64,000 bases of DNA from Sphingomonas psychrolutea (GTDB lineage Bacteria > Pseudomonadota > Alphaproteobacteria > Sphingomonadales > Sphingomonadaceae), in contig NZ_BMDW01000002.1 of assembly GCF_014636175.1 (NCBI RefSeq), positions 186,001 through 250,000 on the forward strand, in the 5' to 3' direction. The notes under the pieces were generated by a model. It made no database searches, was not told the origin of the DNA, and worked only from the letters and a program-made list of their open reading frames with translations. The position numbers and the translations under genes are program-made. This document shows positions 52,644 through 62,357 of the stretch, piece after piece (the first letter of the stretch is position 1; each line of letters starts with the position of its first letter).

Positions 52644-54107
52644 ATGACATTGAAACACGTATTGCTCGCCGCCCTCGTCCTGCCGATGCCGGCGTTCGCC
52701 CAAGTCGCGCCCGATGCGCGACGCAGCGCGATCGTGGCAGACGTCGATGCCCGCACGCCAGCGCTGGCGGCGACGGCCAAGGCAATCTGGGGCTGGTCCG
52801 AGGTCGGTTACCAGGAGGCCAAATCGTCCGCGCTGCTGCAGGCGCAGCTCAAGAAAGCCGGCTTCACGGTCACGCCGGGCGTCGCTGGCATGCCGACTGC
52901 GTTCGTCGCCAGCTTCAAACAGGGAAGCGGGCCCGTGATCGGCATCCTCGCCGAATATGATGCGCTACCGGGCCTTGCGCAGACTACTGCGTCGTCCAAG
53001 ACCCCGATAGAAGGCAAGGCCGCCGGCCACGGCTGCGGCCACAATCTGTTCGGCGCGGCGAGCATCACCGCGGCGATCGCGGTCAAGGACTGGATGGTCG
53101 CCAACAAGGTGCAGGGCGAAGTACGCGTGTTCGGCTCGCCTGCCGAGGAAGGCGGATCGGGCAAAGTCTATCTGGTGCGGGCCGGCCTGTTCAAGGACGT
53201 GTCGGCGGTGCTGCACTGGCACCCCGCCGACGCCAACAGCGTATCCGTCGGCAAGAGCATGGCCAACATTTCGGGCAAATTCCGCTTCCACGGTGTGAGC
53301 GCGCATGCCGCCGCCTCGCCCGAAATGGGCCGTTCCGCGCTCGACGGCGTCGAAGTGATGGACGTCGCGGTCAATTTTATGCGCGAGCATGTGCCGTCCT
53401 CGACCCGCATCCACAACATCATCACCGCCGGCGGCGAAGCGCCCAACGTCGTCCCTGATTTCGCGGAGAGTTACTATTATGTCCGCAACGTCGATCCGAC
53501 GATCGTCAAGGAGGTGTGGGGGCGGGTGACCAAGGCGGCCGAAGGGGCTGCGCTCGCGACCGGCACCACGGTTGATTTCGAAGTCACCGGCGGGGTTTAT
53601 TCAATGCTCGCGAGCAACACCCTGGCCAAGGTGATGATGCGCAATCTCGAATCCGTCGGCGGGGAGCAATGGACGGCGGAGGAAACCGCCTGGGCGACGC
53701 AAATGCAGAAGGCCCTGCCGACGCAACGGCCGCTCACGTCAGTCACGGACGTCAGCCCGGGCGAACGGGGGGCGGACGGCGGCGGATCGACCGACGTGTC
53801 CGACATCAGCTGGAGCACGCCGACGATCGGGCTTAATACCGCGACCTGGGTGCCCGGAACGCCGGCACATAGCTGGCAAGCGGTCGCCGCCTCGGGCATG
53901 TCGATCGGCGTCAAGGGCGCGGTCGTTGCCGCCAAGACAATCGCACTCACCGCTGCCGATTTGATGCTCGACCCGCAAGCCCTGGCCGACGCGAGGGCCG
54001 AGCTGGAAAAGGCGCGCGGGGCAGACTTCGCCTATGCCGCGATGCTGGGAAGCCGCGCACCGGCGCTAAACTACCGCAAGCCGGTGCCGGCGTGGGGGGG
54101 CAAGTGA
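52644..54107 (+). CDS. Exported M20D-family amidohydrolase (AbgB-like)
   Basis: The 487-residue protein has a signal peptide (VLLAALVLPMPAFAQ). The M20 metal-site motifs are EYDALPG (103-109), GHGCGHN with Cys131 and His133, and AEEGGSGK (Glu168/169), plus a dimerisation domain with HGVSAHAAASPEMG. It resembles aminobenzoyl-glutamate hydrolases and other N-acyl amino acid amidohydrolases, so it should split an amide bond to an amino acid in the periplasm. It follows ggt by 12 bases, and both probably act on the ligand of the receptor or on its breakdown product. Confidence 0.9.
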   Translation: MTLKHVLLAALVLPMPAFAQVAPDARRSAIVADVDARTPALAATAKAIWGWSEVGYQEAKSSALLQAQLKKAGFTVTPGVAGMPTAFVASFKQGSGPVIGILAEYDALPGLAQTTASSKTPIEGKAAGHGCGHNLFGAASITAAIAVKDWMVANKVQGEVRVFGSPAEEGGSGKVYLVRAGLFKDVSAVLHWHPADANSVSVGKSMANISGKFRFHGVSAHAAASPEMGRSALDGVEVMDVAVNFMREHVPSSTRIHNIITAGGEAPNVVPDFAESYYYVRNVDPTIVKEVWGRVTKAAEGAALATGTTVDFEVTGGVYSMLASNTLAKVMMRNLESVGGEQWTAEETAWATQMQKALPTQRPLTSVTDVSPGERGADGGGSTDVSDISWSTPTIGLNTATWVPGTPAHSWQAVAASGMSIGVKGAVVAAKTIALTAADLMLDPQALADARAELEKARGADFAYAAMLGSRAPALNYRKPVPAWGGK

Positions 54108-54149
54108 TTTTGGAATGACACTGGTACATTACTAATTTTTGGGATTCCC

Positions 54150-54385
54150 ATCACGCTTGCGCTCCCGGATGTGACGACCGACCAGAACCTGACTATCTGG
54201 CTCGGCAAGCGCAAGATCATTGTTGAACTAGCGCTCGGCCACACCGGGGCGACCTGATCGCGACCGTGCCTGATGCGAAAACTTCGTCCTGCGCTGACAT
54301 TGTGTGGCGCCCTGTTTCGCCCCGCATTATCGACGGTGATGGCGCCAGTTGGATCAGCACAGTCGGAAGGCTAGGCGTGCGGTGA
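54150..54385 (+). pseudogene. MBL-fold metallohydrolase, frameshifted fragment
   Basis: The first frame reads ITLALPDVTTDQNLTIWLG and VELALGHTGAT, then TGA. Deleting-in one base within the GHTGGD motif moves to the second frame, DLIATVPDAKTSSCADIVWR followed by GDGASWISTVGRLG. Together they match the second half of a metallo-beta-lactamase-fold hydrolase around the metal-binding GHTxGD. Both ends of the protein are missing. A weak inverted repeat (GTGAT...GGAAT with ATTCC.ATCAC, 54104-54154) at its start could be the terminator of the preceding operon. Confidence 0.6.
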
Positions 54386-54415
54386 CAACGGGGTCCCACG
54401 CGCCAAGCCGCTGCC

Positions 54416-55720
54416 TCAATCCTCGCCGATCATGATCTCACAGATCAAACCTCGCTCGCCTGGGCCGGCGCGCACGCTGAGCCGTCCGCTATGCGCGCGC
54501 GCGACCCGGTTAACGATAGAAAGCCCGATACCGGATCCCTCGATGCCCGATCCCGCGCCGCGCCAAAGCCGGTCCGTGAGACGCAAAAGGTCGGCCGTGG
54601 GAATCGGCGCGCCGTCGTCGCTCACAGTAAGTCGGGGGCCTGGGCCGCTTGTGACCACGATCGCTGTGCCCGGCGGGGTGTGGCGCGCCGCATTGTCCAC
54701 CAGATTTTCAAGCGCCAGTGTAAGCGCCTCGGGATAGCCATGGGGGCAAACAGGCGCGCCGTCGGATTGAAGCGCGATCGTCCGGCCGGACGCGAAAATG
54801 CCCGGTGCGCGGTCGCTGACAACGTGCTCTGCAAGCGCATGGAGGTCGACCGTTCTGACGCTTGACTCAATCGGTCGTTCCAGGTCCGCAAGCGCCAGCA
54901 ACTGGCCGATCACCCTCGCCGCGCGATCGACGGACGTCAGGATTGCCGCACGGATGTTGGGATCTCCCACGCCATCCGCATGGAGACGAATGACCGCCAA
55001 GGGCGTTCGTAATTCATGCGCCACGTCGGCGGCAAAGGCCGTTTGTACCTGAATGGCAGCGGCGAGCCGATCGAGCGCCGCGTTCGTGGCCTCGGCCAGA
55101 GGTTCCGCTTCGAGTGGCAGCTGTCCCCGCGGCAAGCGGATGTCGAGCGATTTCGGGCCGATCTGTCCAGCGACAAGCGACACGGTGCGCATGCGCAGGG
55201 TCAGTCGTCGGGCCAAGAGCGCGCCGATCAGCGGCACAAGCGCCGCGATCGGCAGGCAGATGAGCGCAAAGCGCAGGAGAAAGCTGCGGACGATATCGTC
55301 TGTGATGACGGCCGGGTCTGCGTCATCCTGCGACACAATAATCCAGCCATGCTTTCGGGGCACGCTCAATCCTTCGATCGCACGCGTGCGAAAGAATTGG
55401 GCTCGCGTGCCCAGCGGAGCGGCGGCCAACACGTCTGTACGGACAGCGCCATAGGATTTCGCGACGCGCCGATCGCTGCCGATCACGCTCACCGCCATGC
55501 CGTTCGACAGTGTCACGATGCTGGCATTGGGCGGGTCCGTCTCCAACGCCACCGACGATGCCGCGGCCTGACGGCGCAAAAGATCGCGCTGAAAATGGTC
55601 GGCGGTCTGATGCAGCAATGTGGTGGCACTGGTGAATAAGGTGATGGCGGCAGCCACCGCGATCACCGCGTGCAGCGCAATAAACTGACCGAGCAGCGAA
55701 CGCGGTGCGCCTACTTTCAT
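54416..55720 (-). CDS. Sensor histidine kinase
   Basis: The 434-residue kinase has two membrane helices (about 11-33 and 148-170) with a periplasmic sensor between them, then a HAMP-like linker. The phospho-acceptor His235 is in FAADVAHELRTPLA. The ATPase boxes are LENLVDNAARHTPPG (N-box) and GSGIGLSIVNRV (G-box). Its ATG overlaps the response-regulator stop (ATGA). It is divergent from the RND efflux operon, which it probably controls in response to a metal or toxic compound. Confidence 0.92.
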   Translation of the reverse strand: MKVGAPRSLLGQFIALHAVIAVAAAITLFTSATTLLHQTADHFQRDLLRRQAAASSVALETDPPNASIVTLSNGMAVSVIGSDRRVAKSYGAVRTDVLAAAPLGTRAQFFRTRAIEGLSVPRKHGWIIVSQDDADPAVITDDIVRSFLLRFALICLPIAALVPLIGALLARRLTLRMRTVSLVAGQIGPKSLDIRLPRGQLPLEAEPLAEATNAALDRLAAAIQVQTAFAADVAHELRTPLAVIRLHADGVGDPNIRAAILTSVDRAARVIGQLLALADLERPIESSVRTVDLHALAEHVVSDRAPGIFASGRTIALQSDGAPVCPHGYPEALTLALENLVDNAARHTPPGTAIVVTSGPGPRLTVSDDGAPIPTADLLRLTDRLWRGAGSGIEGSGIGLSIVNRVARAHSGRLSVRAGPGERGLICEIMIGED

Positions 55721-56391
55721 GCGACCGGAACGAGCATGTAACCAACACCGCGCACCGTCTCGATGCGAACGCCGCTGGCGACGTCTTCCAGCTTTTTGCG
55801 CAGGCGATGCACATAAACCTCGACGGCGTTGGACCCCAAATCCCCGTCTAGGCCGAACAACTGGTCTTCGACGACGCGTTTGACGACAACCTTGCCGGCG
55901 CGGCGCATCAACTGCTCCAGCAACTGCGTTTCACGCACGGAAAGCGCGAGCGGTTTGGATCCAATCGACGCTGTCCGGGTCTGCATCTCGAGTTCAAGCG
56001 CGCCACAGCGCAGGGATTTGCCCGCATATCCATCGCGCCGCCGCAGGACCGCGAGCAACCGGGCATGCAGCTCGTCCACATCGAACGGTTTGACCATATA
56101 TTCGTCGGCACCTTCGTTGAGACCAAGGATGCGCGCATCGATTGAACCGCGCGCCGTCAGAACGAGTACCGGGCGATTGTCGCCGTTGCGGCGCATCCGC
56201 GCAAGCAGCGCGATGCCGTCCCCATCGGGCAAACCGAGGTCCAGCAAAATAGCGGCATAGTCGATCGCGGCCAGACAGTCTTCGGCTTCCTCGGCGCGGC
56301 TGGCGCGATCGACCGACACCCCCCTTCGTGAAAGGGCGTCGATCAGCGGCGCAGCGACCGTGTCATCGTCCTCGATCAGCAGGATCCGCAT
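55717..56391 (-). CDS. OmpR/PhoB-type response regulator
   Basis: The 224-residue regulator has a receiver domain with IEDDD, phospho-acceptor Asp51 in ILLDLGLPDGDG, and VLTAR. The C-terminal winged-helix domain (LSVRETQLLEQLMRRAGKVV, VEVYVHRLRKKLE, IETVRGVGYML) completes it. It is closest in appearance to the QseB/PmrA/CusR branch. The start at 56391 matches the receiver beginning; the frame reaching 56478 is too long. It is encoded 88 bases from the divergent RND operon start. Confidence 0.93.
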   Translation of the reverse strand: MRILLIEDDDTVAAPLIDALSRRGVSVDRASRAEEAEDCLAAIDYAAILLDLGLPDGDGIALLARMRRNGDNRPVLVLTARGSIDARILGLNEGADEYMVKPFDVDELHARLLAVLRRRDGYAGKSLRCGALELEMQTRTASIGSKPLALSVRETQLLEQLMRRAGKVVVKRVVEDQLFGLDGDLGSNAVEVYVHRLRKKLEDVASGVRIETVRGVGYMLVPVA

Positions 56392-56479
56392 CGTCTGACT
56401 TTCCGCAATGCAGCAATTTGTAAGCGCGCTGTAAGCCAGCGTGCCTAGGGGTGCCAGTCCCGACGTAACAGGACTCATG

Positions 56480-57742
56480 ATGCACGCATCCCTTCCTCCT
56501 CAATCTCTACCGGCGACGCGGGCGCTCTCGCGACGCGATCAGGTCCGTTGGCTCATCCTGTTTGCAGCCGTCGGGATTGGCTTGCTGCTGCTGTGGCTGG
56601 CAATTGCGGCGCTGATGCAGCGCGCGCCCGTTATCCCGCCGACCACTCCGGCTGGCACGTTGCGGTTGACGGGTGATCAGATGGCCGCCCTGAAAACGGT
56701 GCGAGTCGGCTATGCAGCATCCGAAGATCGCACGCTGGCGAGCGGCGCTATCACGGTCGATGGCGATCGCAGCACACCGGTACTGATGCCCTACGCCGGT
56801 CAAATCGTCCGCGTCCTTGCCGACGCCGGACAATATGTCCGAGCGGGGCAGCCGCTGTTGCTGGTCAAGACGAGCGATTTCGTCGATGCGCGTAGCGCCT
56901 TGTTCGTGACGCGCGCGGCGTTTCAGAATGCGCAGGCCCAGCTCGCGACCGCAACGCGCAATGCCGAGCGACAGCGCCAGATCTTCGAAACCGCCGGCGG
57001 TGCACAAAAGGATTTCCTGCAAGCGCAGACCGACTTGATCGCGGCGCAAGCAACCGCGCGCACGACCGCCGCGGCGCTGGGCGCGGCGCGTGACAAGCTT
57101 GCGATCTTGGGCAAGTCGCCGGGCGAGATCGGGCGGCTCGAAGCGGCCAGCGAAGTTTCCGGGATTCACGACCGCACAACGCTCCACGCACCGATCGCGG
57201 GGCTGATCGCGTCGCGTGACGTCTCGGCCGGCCAATATGTCTCGCAAGGCGGCGACAAGCCGGTGATGACGATCACCGATCCATCGCATGTCTGGCTGAT
57301 CGCGCAAATCGCCGAAGGCGATGCCAACGCCGTCCATGTCGGCGACGCGGTCACTGTAACGACTCCCGCCCTGCCCGGTCGGACGTTTCACGCGACGATC
57401 GATCTGGTGGGCGCTGCCCTCGACCCCCAAACACATCGCCTTCCGGTGCGCGCCACCATCGCCAATCCCGACGGTGCGCTCAAACCTCAGATGTTCGCCA
57501 GTTTCTCGATCCAGCGGCCGCAACGTGGCACTTCCTTGCGTCTGCCGGCTGCCGCCGTGATTCACGAAGGCGATCGCGCGCGGGTGTGGGTGGTTCGCCC
57601 CGACAGCCTGTTGCAAGCACGAACGATCGTCGCCGGCGACGAGCAGGACGGTTCGATCGTTATCGTCTCGGGACTCAATCCGGGTGAGCGCGTCGTGACG
57701 GCGGGCGCGCTGTTCGTCAACGAGGCGGGCCTGGGCGCGTGA
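56480..57742 (+). CDS. RND efflux membrane-fusion protein (CzcB/CusB-like)
   Basis: The 420-residue periplasmic adaptor has one N-terminal membrane helix (about 24-46). A barrel-sandwich half (PYAGQIVRVLADAGQYVRAGQ) comes next, then a coiled-coil hairpin (about 150-220) and the second sandwich half (LHAPIAGLIASRDVSAGQYV). Beta-barrel and membrane-proximal domains end it. Two ATGs at 56477 and 56480 are possible; AGGA spacing favours the second. It links the pump and outer-membrane channel encoded next, with its stop overlapping the pump start by four bases. Confidence 0.9.
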   Translation: MHASLPPQSLPATRALSRRDQVRWLILFAAVGIGLLLLWLAIAALMQRAPVIPPTTPAGTLRLTGDQMAALKTVRVGYAASEDRTLASGAITVDGDRSTPVLMPYAGQIVRVLADAGQYVRAGQPLLLVKTSDFVDARSALFVTRAAFQNAQAQLATATRNAERQRQIFETAGGAQKDFLQAQTDLIAAQATARTTAAALGAARDKLAILGKSPGEIGRLEAASEVSGIHDRTTLHAPIAGLIASRDVSAGQYVSQGGDKPVMTITDPSHVWLIAQIAEGDANAVHVGDAVTVTTPALPGRTFHATIDLVGAALDPQTHRLPVRATIANPDGALKPQMFASFSIQRPQRGTSLRLPAAAVIHEGDRARVWVVRPDSLLQARTIVAGDEQDGSIVIVSGLNPGERVVTAGALFVNEAGLGA

Positions 57743-60700
57743 ACCGCATCGTCGAATTCGCGCTGCGGCAGCGGCTGCTGATCGTCGGCATCTTTGCAGC
57801 GATGCTCGTCGCCGGTGCGGTAGGCTTTTGGAACCTCAACATCGAGGCCTATCCCGATCCCGTGCCGCCGATGGTCGAGGTCATTACGCAGACCCAAGGC
57901 CTTTCGGCCGAAGAGATGGAGCGCAACGTCACCATCCCGATCGAAGTCGGGATGGCGGGCATTCCGCATTTGACCGCGATCCGCGCGATCTCGCTGTTCG
58001 GCCTGTCCGACGTAAAAATCCAGTTCAGTTACGATGTGACCAACGATGCGGCAAAGCAGGAGGTCATCAACCGCCTATCGCAATTACCGCCGCTTAGCGG
58101 CGGTGCGCAGCCGACGCTCTCGCCGACGAGCCCGGTCGGCGAAATCTATCGCTACAAGATCAGTGCACCGCCGGGCTATTCGGTGATGGACTTGAAAACC
58201 TTGCAAGATTGGGTGTTGCAACGGCGCTTCAAGCGAATTGCCGGCGTCATCGACGTAACCGGCTGGGGCGGCAAGCTGCGCGCCTATGACGTCGTGATCG
58301 ATAGCGATCGGCTTGCTGCGCATGGCGTCGCGATCAGCCAGGTGCTCGCTGCGCTGGGTAAGAGCGACGGCAATGTCGGTGGCCAGACCATCAATTTCGG
58401 CGCGCAGTCGGCAATTGTCCGCGGGGTCGGATTAATCCAGTCGGCAGCAGGGATTGAAAACGTGCTGGTCGGCACCGCCAGCGGCCAGCCGATCCTGTTG
58501 AAAGACGTGGCGCACGTCCAGATCGGCAACGCCCCGCGCCTCGGCATCGCGGGCTATAATAATGAGGACGACATCGTTCAGGGCATCGTGTTGATGCAGC
58601 GCGGCGCCAAATCGATGCCGACGATCGAAGCGGTGCAGCAGGAAGTTACCGACATCAACGAGTCGGGGATCCTGCCGCCCGGCGTCCATCTCGACCGCAT
58701 CTACGACCGCTCCGATCTCATCCGGCTAACGATCCACACCGTCCTGGAAAATCTGATCGCTGGGATCGCGCTGATCTTTTTCCTGCAATGGGCCTTTCTC
58801 GGCAATCTGCGCAGCGCGATCATCGTCGCGGCGACGATCCCCTTCGCACTCGCTTTCGCGATCCTGATCCTCGTGCTGCAGGGCGAAAGCGCGAATTTGC
58901 TCTCTGTCGGCGCGCTCGATTTCGGGCTGGTAGTCGATGCCAGCGTCATCATGGTCGAGAACATCTTCCGCCATATGGTCGAGCGCTCAGGTCATGTCGA
59001 AAGCGGACGGGGGCACTACACCCCTGCCAGCCGCTTCTCGGCCGTGCTTGGGGCGACCAGCGAAGTCAGCCGCGGCATTTTCTTCGCCGCCGCCATCATC
59101 ATCGCCAGCTTCCTGCCGTTATTCACGCTGACCGGTGTGGAGGGCCATATTTTCGGGCCGATGGCCAAGACCTATGCGTATGCCATCACCGGCGGTCTGA
59201 TCGCGACGTTCACGGTCGCGCCGGTGCTCGCGACCATGCTGCTCCCCGACACATTGTCGGAAGCGGAGACTTGGATCGTCTCGCGGCTGCGCCGCTGGTA
59301 CGAGCCCGCCGCCGCGTTCGCGCTCAGCAATCGCGTGCTCTCGATCGGCGGCGGCGTGCTGCTTCTTGGCGCCGCAGTGATCGGCATGCGGTCGCTCGGG
59401 ATCGAGTTCCTCCCACATTTGGAGGAGGGCAATTTGTATATCCGCGCCAGCCTGCCGCCCTCGATCAGCCTCGAGGCCGGGCAACCCGTCGTGAACGGCG
59501 TGCGCCGGATGATCGCCGGGTACCCCGAAGTTGAATCGGTTCTTTCGGCGCATGGCAGGCCCGATGACGGCACCGATTCGACGGGCTTTTTCAACGCAGA
59601 GTTCTTCGTGCCGCTAAAGCCGTTCGGCGATTGGCCCGCCGGGGTCACCAAAGAGACGCTGACCGCCGAGCTGTCGAAGAAGTTGCAGGCACAATACCGC
59701 GGCGTCGATTTTTCCTTCTCCCAATATATCGAGGACAATGTCGAAGAAGCCGCTTCGGGCGTGAAGGGTGCCAATTCGATCAAGCTGTTCGGCCCGGACC
59801 TGGCGACGCTGGAAAAATACGCCGATTCCATCAAGGATCAAATGGCGAAGGTGCCGGGTATCGTCGATCTCGGCGTGTTTCAGTCGCTCGGTCAGCCAAC
59901 GGTGCGGATCGACGTGGATCGCGCTCGTGCCTCGCGCTACGGCCTGACGCCGGACGACATCAATACGACGGTGGCGGCCGCAATCGGCGGACAGTCGAGC
60001 GCGCAGCTCTTTGAAAAGGGCACCGATCGCCACTTTCCGATCGTGGTTCGGCTAAAGCCAGAACAACGCGACGGCATCGATGCAATCCGCCGCATCACCA
60101 TCGGCGCGCCCGCGCCGAACGGTTCGGGAACGATCCAAGTGCCCTTGTCCGAAGTCGCCGATGTGAAGCTCACGTCAGGCGCGTCGTTCATCTATCGCGA
60201 GCATCAGGAGCGCTACATCCCGATCAAATTCTCGGTGCGCGGGCGCGATCTCGGCGGTGCGGTCGCGGAGGCGCGAGCGCGGATATCCCGCAACGTCCAG
60301 TTGCCCTCAGGCTATCATCTCGAATGGGCCGGTGAACTCGACAATCTCAACAATGCGGTCGCCCGCCTCGAAATCGTTGTGCCGATCAGCTTGTTGCTGA
60401 TTCTGCTCCTACTGTACGCCAATTTCGGCTCGATCCGCGACAGTCTGTTGGCCTTTTCGGCGATCCCGATGGCGATCATCGGCGGCGTCCTCGCGCTGGC
60501 GCTGACCGGGACAGCGTTCAGTATTTCGTCTGCAATCGGCTTCGTCGCGCTATTCGGCATCGCGGTGATGGACGGAATCCTGGTGGTCACCACGTACAAT
60601 CAAGCGATCGACGAGCATGCCGACCGGCAAGCCGCGCTGGCGACGACCGTCCGTCACAGTTTGCGCCCGGTCGTGATGACATGCCTGGTCGCTGCGATCG

Positions 60701-60930
60701 GCCTGCTGCCAGCGGCTTTGTCAAACGGGATCGGTAGCCAGGTCCAGAAGCCGCTCGCGCTGGTTGTCGTCGGCGGCATGACACTGGCGCCTCTGTTGAT
60801 CCTGCTGCTGCTGCCGGTGTTGATCGATCGATTCTCGCGGCGGGTGAAGCCCGAAGATCGTGGCGCACACGGACGTGACGTCGGACATCATCCGACGCAA
60901 GGTATGGATTCTCAGGAGACGCCGGCATGA
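57739..60930 (+). CDS. RND efflux pump, CusA/CzcA heavy-metal family
   Basis: The 1063-residue pump has the RND layout: TM1 at 12-32, a large periplasmic loop, TM2-6 from 335, a second loop and the last helices near 890-1040. In TM4 the heavy-metal-type charge relay DFGLVVDASVIMVEN holds Asp394, Asp400 and Glu407, the residues needed for proton coupling in CzcA-like pumps. The usual DGA is DAS here. FxPxxEEGxLYIR-type sequence follows TM7. The substrate (divalent or monovalent metal, or an organic compound) cannot be read from sequence alone. Confidence 0.9.
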   Translation: MNRIVEFALRQRLLIVGIFAAMLVAGAVGFWNLNIEAYPDPVPPMVEVITQTQGLSAEEMERNVTIPIEVGMAGIPHLTAIRAISLFGLSDVKIQFSYDVTNDAAKQEVINRLSQLPPLSGGAQPTLSPTSPVGEIYRYKISAPPGYSVMDLKTLQDWVLQRRFKRIAGVIDVTGWGGKLRAYDVVIDSDRLAAHGVAISQVLAALGKSDGNVGGQTINFGAQSAIVRGVGLIQSAAGIENVLVGTASGQPILLKDVAHVQIGNAPRLGIAGYNNEDDIVQGIVLMQRGAKSMPTIEAVQQEVTDINESGILPPGVHLDRIYDRSDLIRLTIHTVLENLIAGIALIFFLQWAFLGNLRSAIIVAATIPFALAFAILILVLQGESANLLSVGALDFGLVVDASVIMVENIFRHMVERSGHVESGRGHYTPASRFSAVLGATSEVSRGIFFAAAIIIASFLPLFTLTGVEGHIFGPMAKTYAYAITGGLIATFTVAPVLATMLLPDTLSEAETWIVSRLRRWYEPAAAFALSNRVLSIGGGVLLLGAAVIGMRSLGIEFLPHLEEGNLYIRASLPPSISLEAGQPVVNGVRRMIAGYPEVESVLSAHGRPDDGTDSTGFFNAEFFVPLKPFGDWPAGVTKETLTAELSKKLQAQYRGVDFSFSQYIEDNVEEAASGVKGANSIKLFGPDLATLEKYADSIKDQMAKVPGIVDLGVFQSLGQPTVRIDVDRARASRYGLTPDDINTTVAAAIGGQSSAQLFEKGTDRHFPIVVRLKPEQRDGIDAIRRITIGAPAPNGSGTIQVPLSEVADVKLTSGASFIYREHQERYIPIKFSVRGRDLGGAVAEARARISRNVQLPSGYHLEWAGELDNLNNAVARLEIVVPISLLLILLLLYANFGSIRDSLLAFSAIPMAIIGGVLALALTGTAFSISSAIGFVALFGIAVMDGILVVTTYNQAIDEHADRQAALATTVRHSLRPVVMTCLVAAIGLLPAALSNGIGSQVQKPLALVVVGGMTLAPLLILLLLPVLIDRFSRRVKPEDRGAHGRDVGHHPTQGMDSQETPA

Positions 60931-62357
60931 AGCGCTGGGAGCTCCCACTTTTCGCAACGGTGCCGATGCTTTTGGGGTGCGCGGTCGGGCCGCGCACTCA
61001 GGACGCCTACGCGGTGCTACCACCGCCCACCCAGCCACAACGTCTGGCCCCTCGCGCCGGACCTGAGCAAATCACGCATGATACCGAAGTGGCACAGGCG
61101 TGGTGGCAGGCGTTCGCCTCGCCCGAACTCGACGCGTTGGTGGACGACGCGTTACACCACGCGACCGACCTTTCCATGGCCGATGCGGCCTTGCGTCAGG
61201 CGCGCGAACAAGCAGGGGCGGTCGCCGGATCGGCCTTGCCGCAAGTCGACGCAAGCTTTCAGACGCAACGTGCCCGCGTCTCCAATACGCTCGCTCCAGC
61301 GGTGACCGATGCCACGCAATATCTCTACACGTTGCACACCGCGCAAGTTACCGTCAGCTATGGCCCGGACGTGTTCGGCGGGAACCGCGCGCGAATCCGC
61401 TCGGCGCGGGCCGCGGCCGATGTCGCGCAATACCGGCGCGACGCGGCGCGGGCGATGGTGGTCGCCAATCTGATCGCTGCGGTGATCCAGCGCGCCTCGC
61501 TCGCCGATCAAATCGACGCGGCACAGGCAAGCGTGTCGATCAATCAAGATATCCTGCAAAACCAGCTGCGGCGGCAGCGGCTCGGCGCGATCGGTGCCGC
61601 CGATATCGCCACGCAGGAGACAGCGCTCGCCACGGCAGAGGCCGCCCTGCCATCGCTGGTCCGCGCAGAAGCGCATCAACGCGTGCTCATCGGCACGTTG
61701 CTTGGTCGGGCGGCTGGGAGCGATCTGCCGCCCTTGCCAAGTCTTCGCGCGCTGGCCTTGCCGCATGATGTGCCACTGGCGCTGCCGTCCGAGCTCGTTG
61801 CGCGCCGCCCGGACGTGCGTGCCGCCCGCGCGCAACTCGAAGGCGCTGGCGCCGATGTCGGGGTCGCGATCGCCGCGCGATTGCCGAACTTTCAATTAAG
61901 CGCGAGCGGCGGCGGCGCGGCACAGCATGTCTTCGACCTGTTCCAGAACGGCAATCCGTTCTGGACGCTCCTCGGCGCGGTGGCGCAGCCGATCTTCCAC
62001 GGTGGAGCACTGCGCCATCAGCAACGCGCGGCGGAAGCGGCACTTGACGGGGCAAAGGCGCAATATCGGGCATCTGTTCTCCAGGCGTTTGGCGACGTAT
62101 CCGACGCTCTGACCGGGCTTCGTACCGATGCAGACGCGCTCGATGCCGCAGTGCGAGCCAGCGACGCTTCGGCGCATGCGCTCGGCTATATCCGGCGACA
62201 ATTGGCGCTGGGCGATGTCGGCACGCTGGCCTTGCTCAACGCCTCATCCGCCGATGCGCAAGCGCGCGTGCAGCTCATCCAGGCGCGGGCGGCCCGTCTG
62301 AGTGATACCGTTGCAATGTTTCAAGCTGCCGGTGGCGGCGTTGTTGGAGAGCGATAA
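60927..62357 (+). CDS. Outer-membrane efflux channel, NodT/TolC-type lipoprotein
   Basis: The 476-residue protein starts with a lipoprotein signal (LLGCAVGP, lipobox LLGC). The two OEP repeats of the RND outer-membrane factor family follow: WWQAFASPELDALVDDALHH near 45-65, SYGPDVFGGNRARIRSA, and LPSELVARRPDVRAARAQLE near 285-305. Helical coiled-coil stretches lie between. It overlaps the pump gene by four bases and completes the tripartite pump. Confidence 0.92.
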   Translation: MKRWELPLFATVPMLLGCAVGPRTQDAYAVLPPPTQPQRLAPRAGPEQITHDTEVAQAWWQAFASPELDALVDDALHHATDLSMADAALRQAREQAGAVAGSALPQVDASFQTQRARVSNTLAPAVTDATQYLYTLHTAQVTVSYGPDVFGGNRARIRSARAAADVAQYRRDAARAMVVANLIAAVIQRASLADQIDAAQASVSINQDILQNQLRRQRLGAIGAADIATQETALATAEAALPSLVRAEAHQRVLIGTLLGRAAGSDLPPLPSLRALALPHDVPLALPSELVARRPDVRAARAQLEGAGADVGVAIAARLPNFQLSASGGGAAQHVFDLFQNGNPFWTLLGAVAQPIFHGGALRHQQRAAEAALDGAKAQYRASVLQAFGDVSDALTGLRTDADALDAAVRASDASAHALGYIRRQLALGDVGTLALLNASSADAQARVQLIQARAARLSDTVAMFQAAGGGVVGER

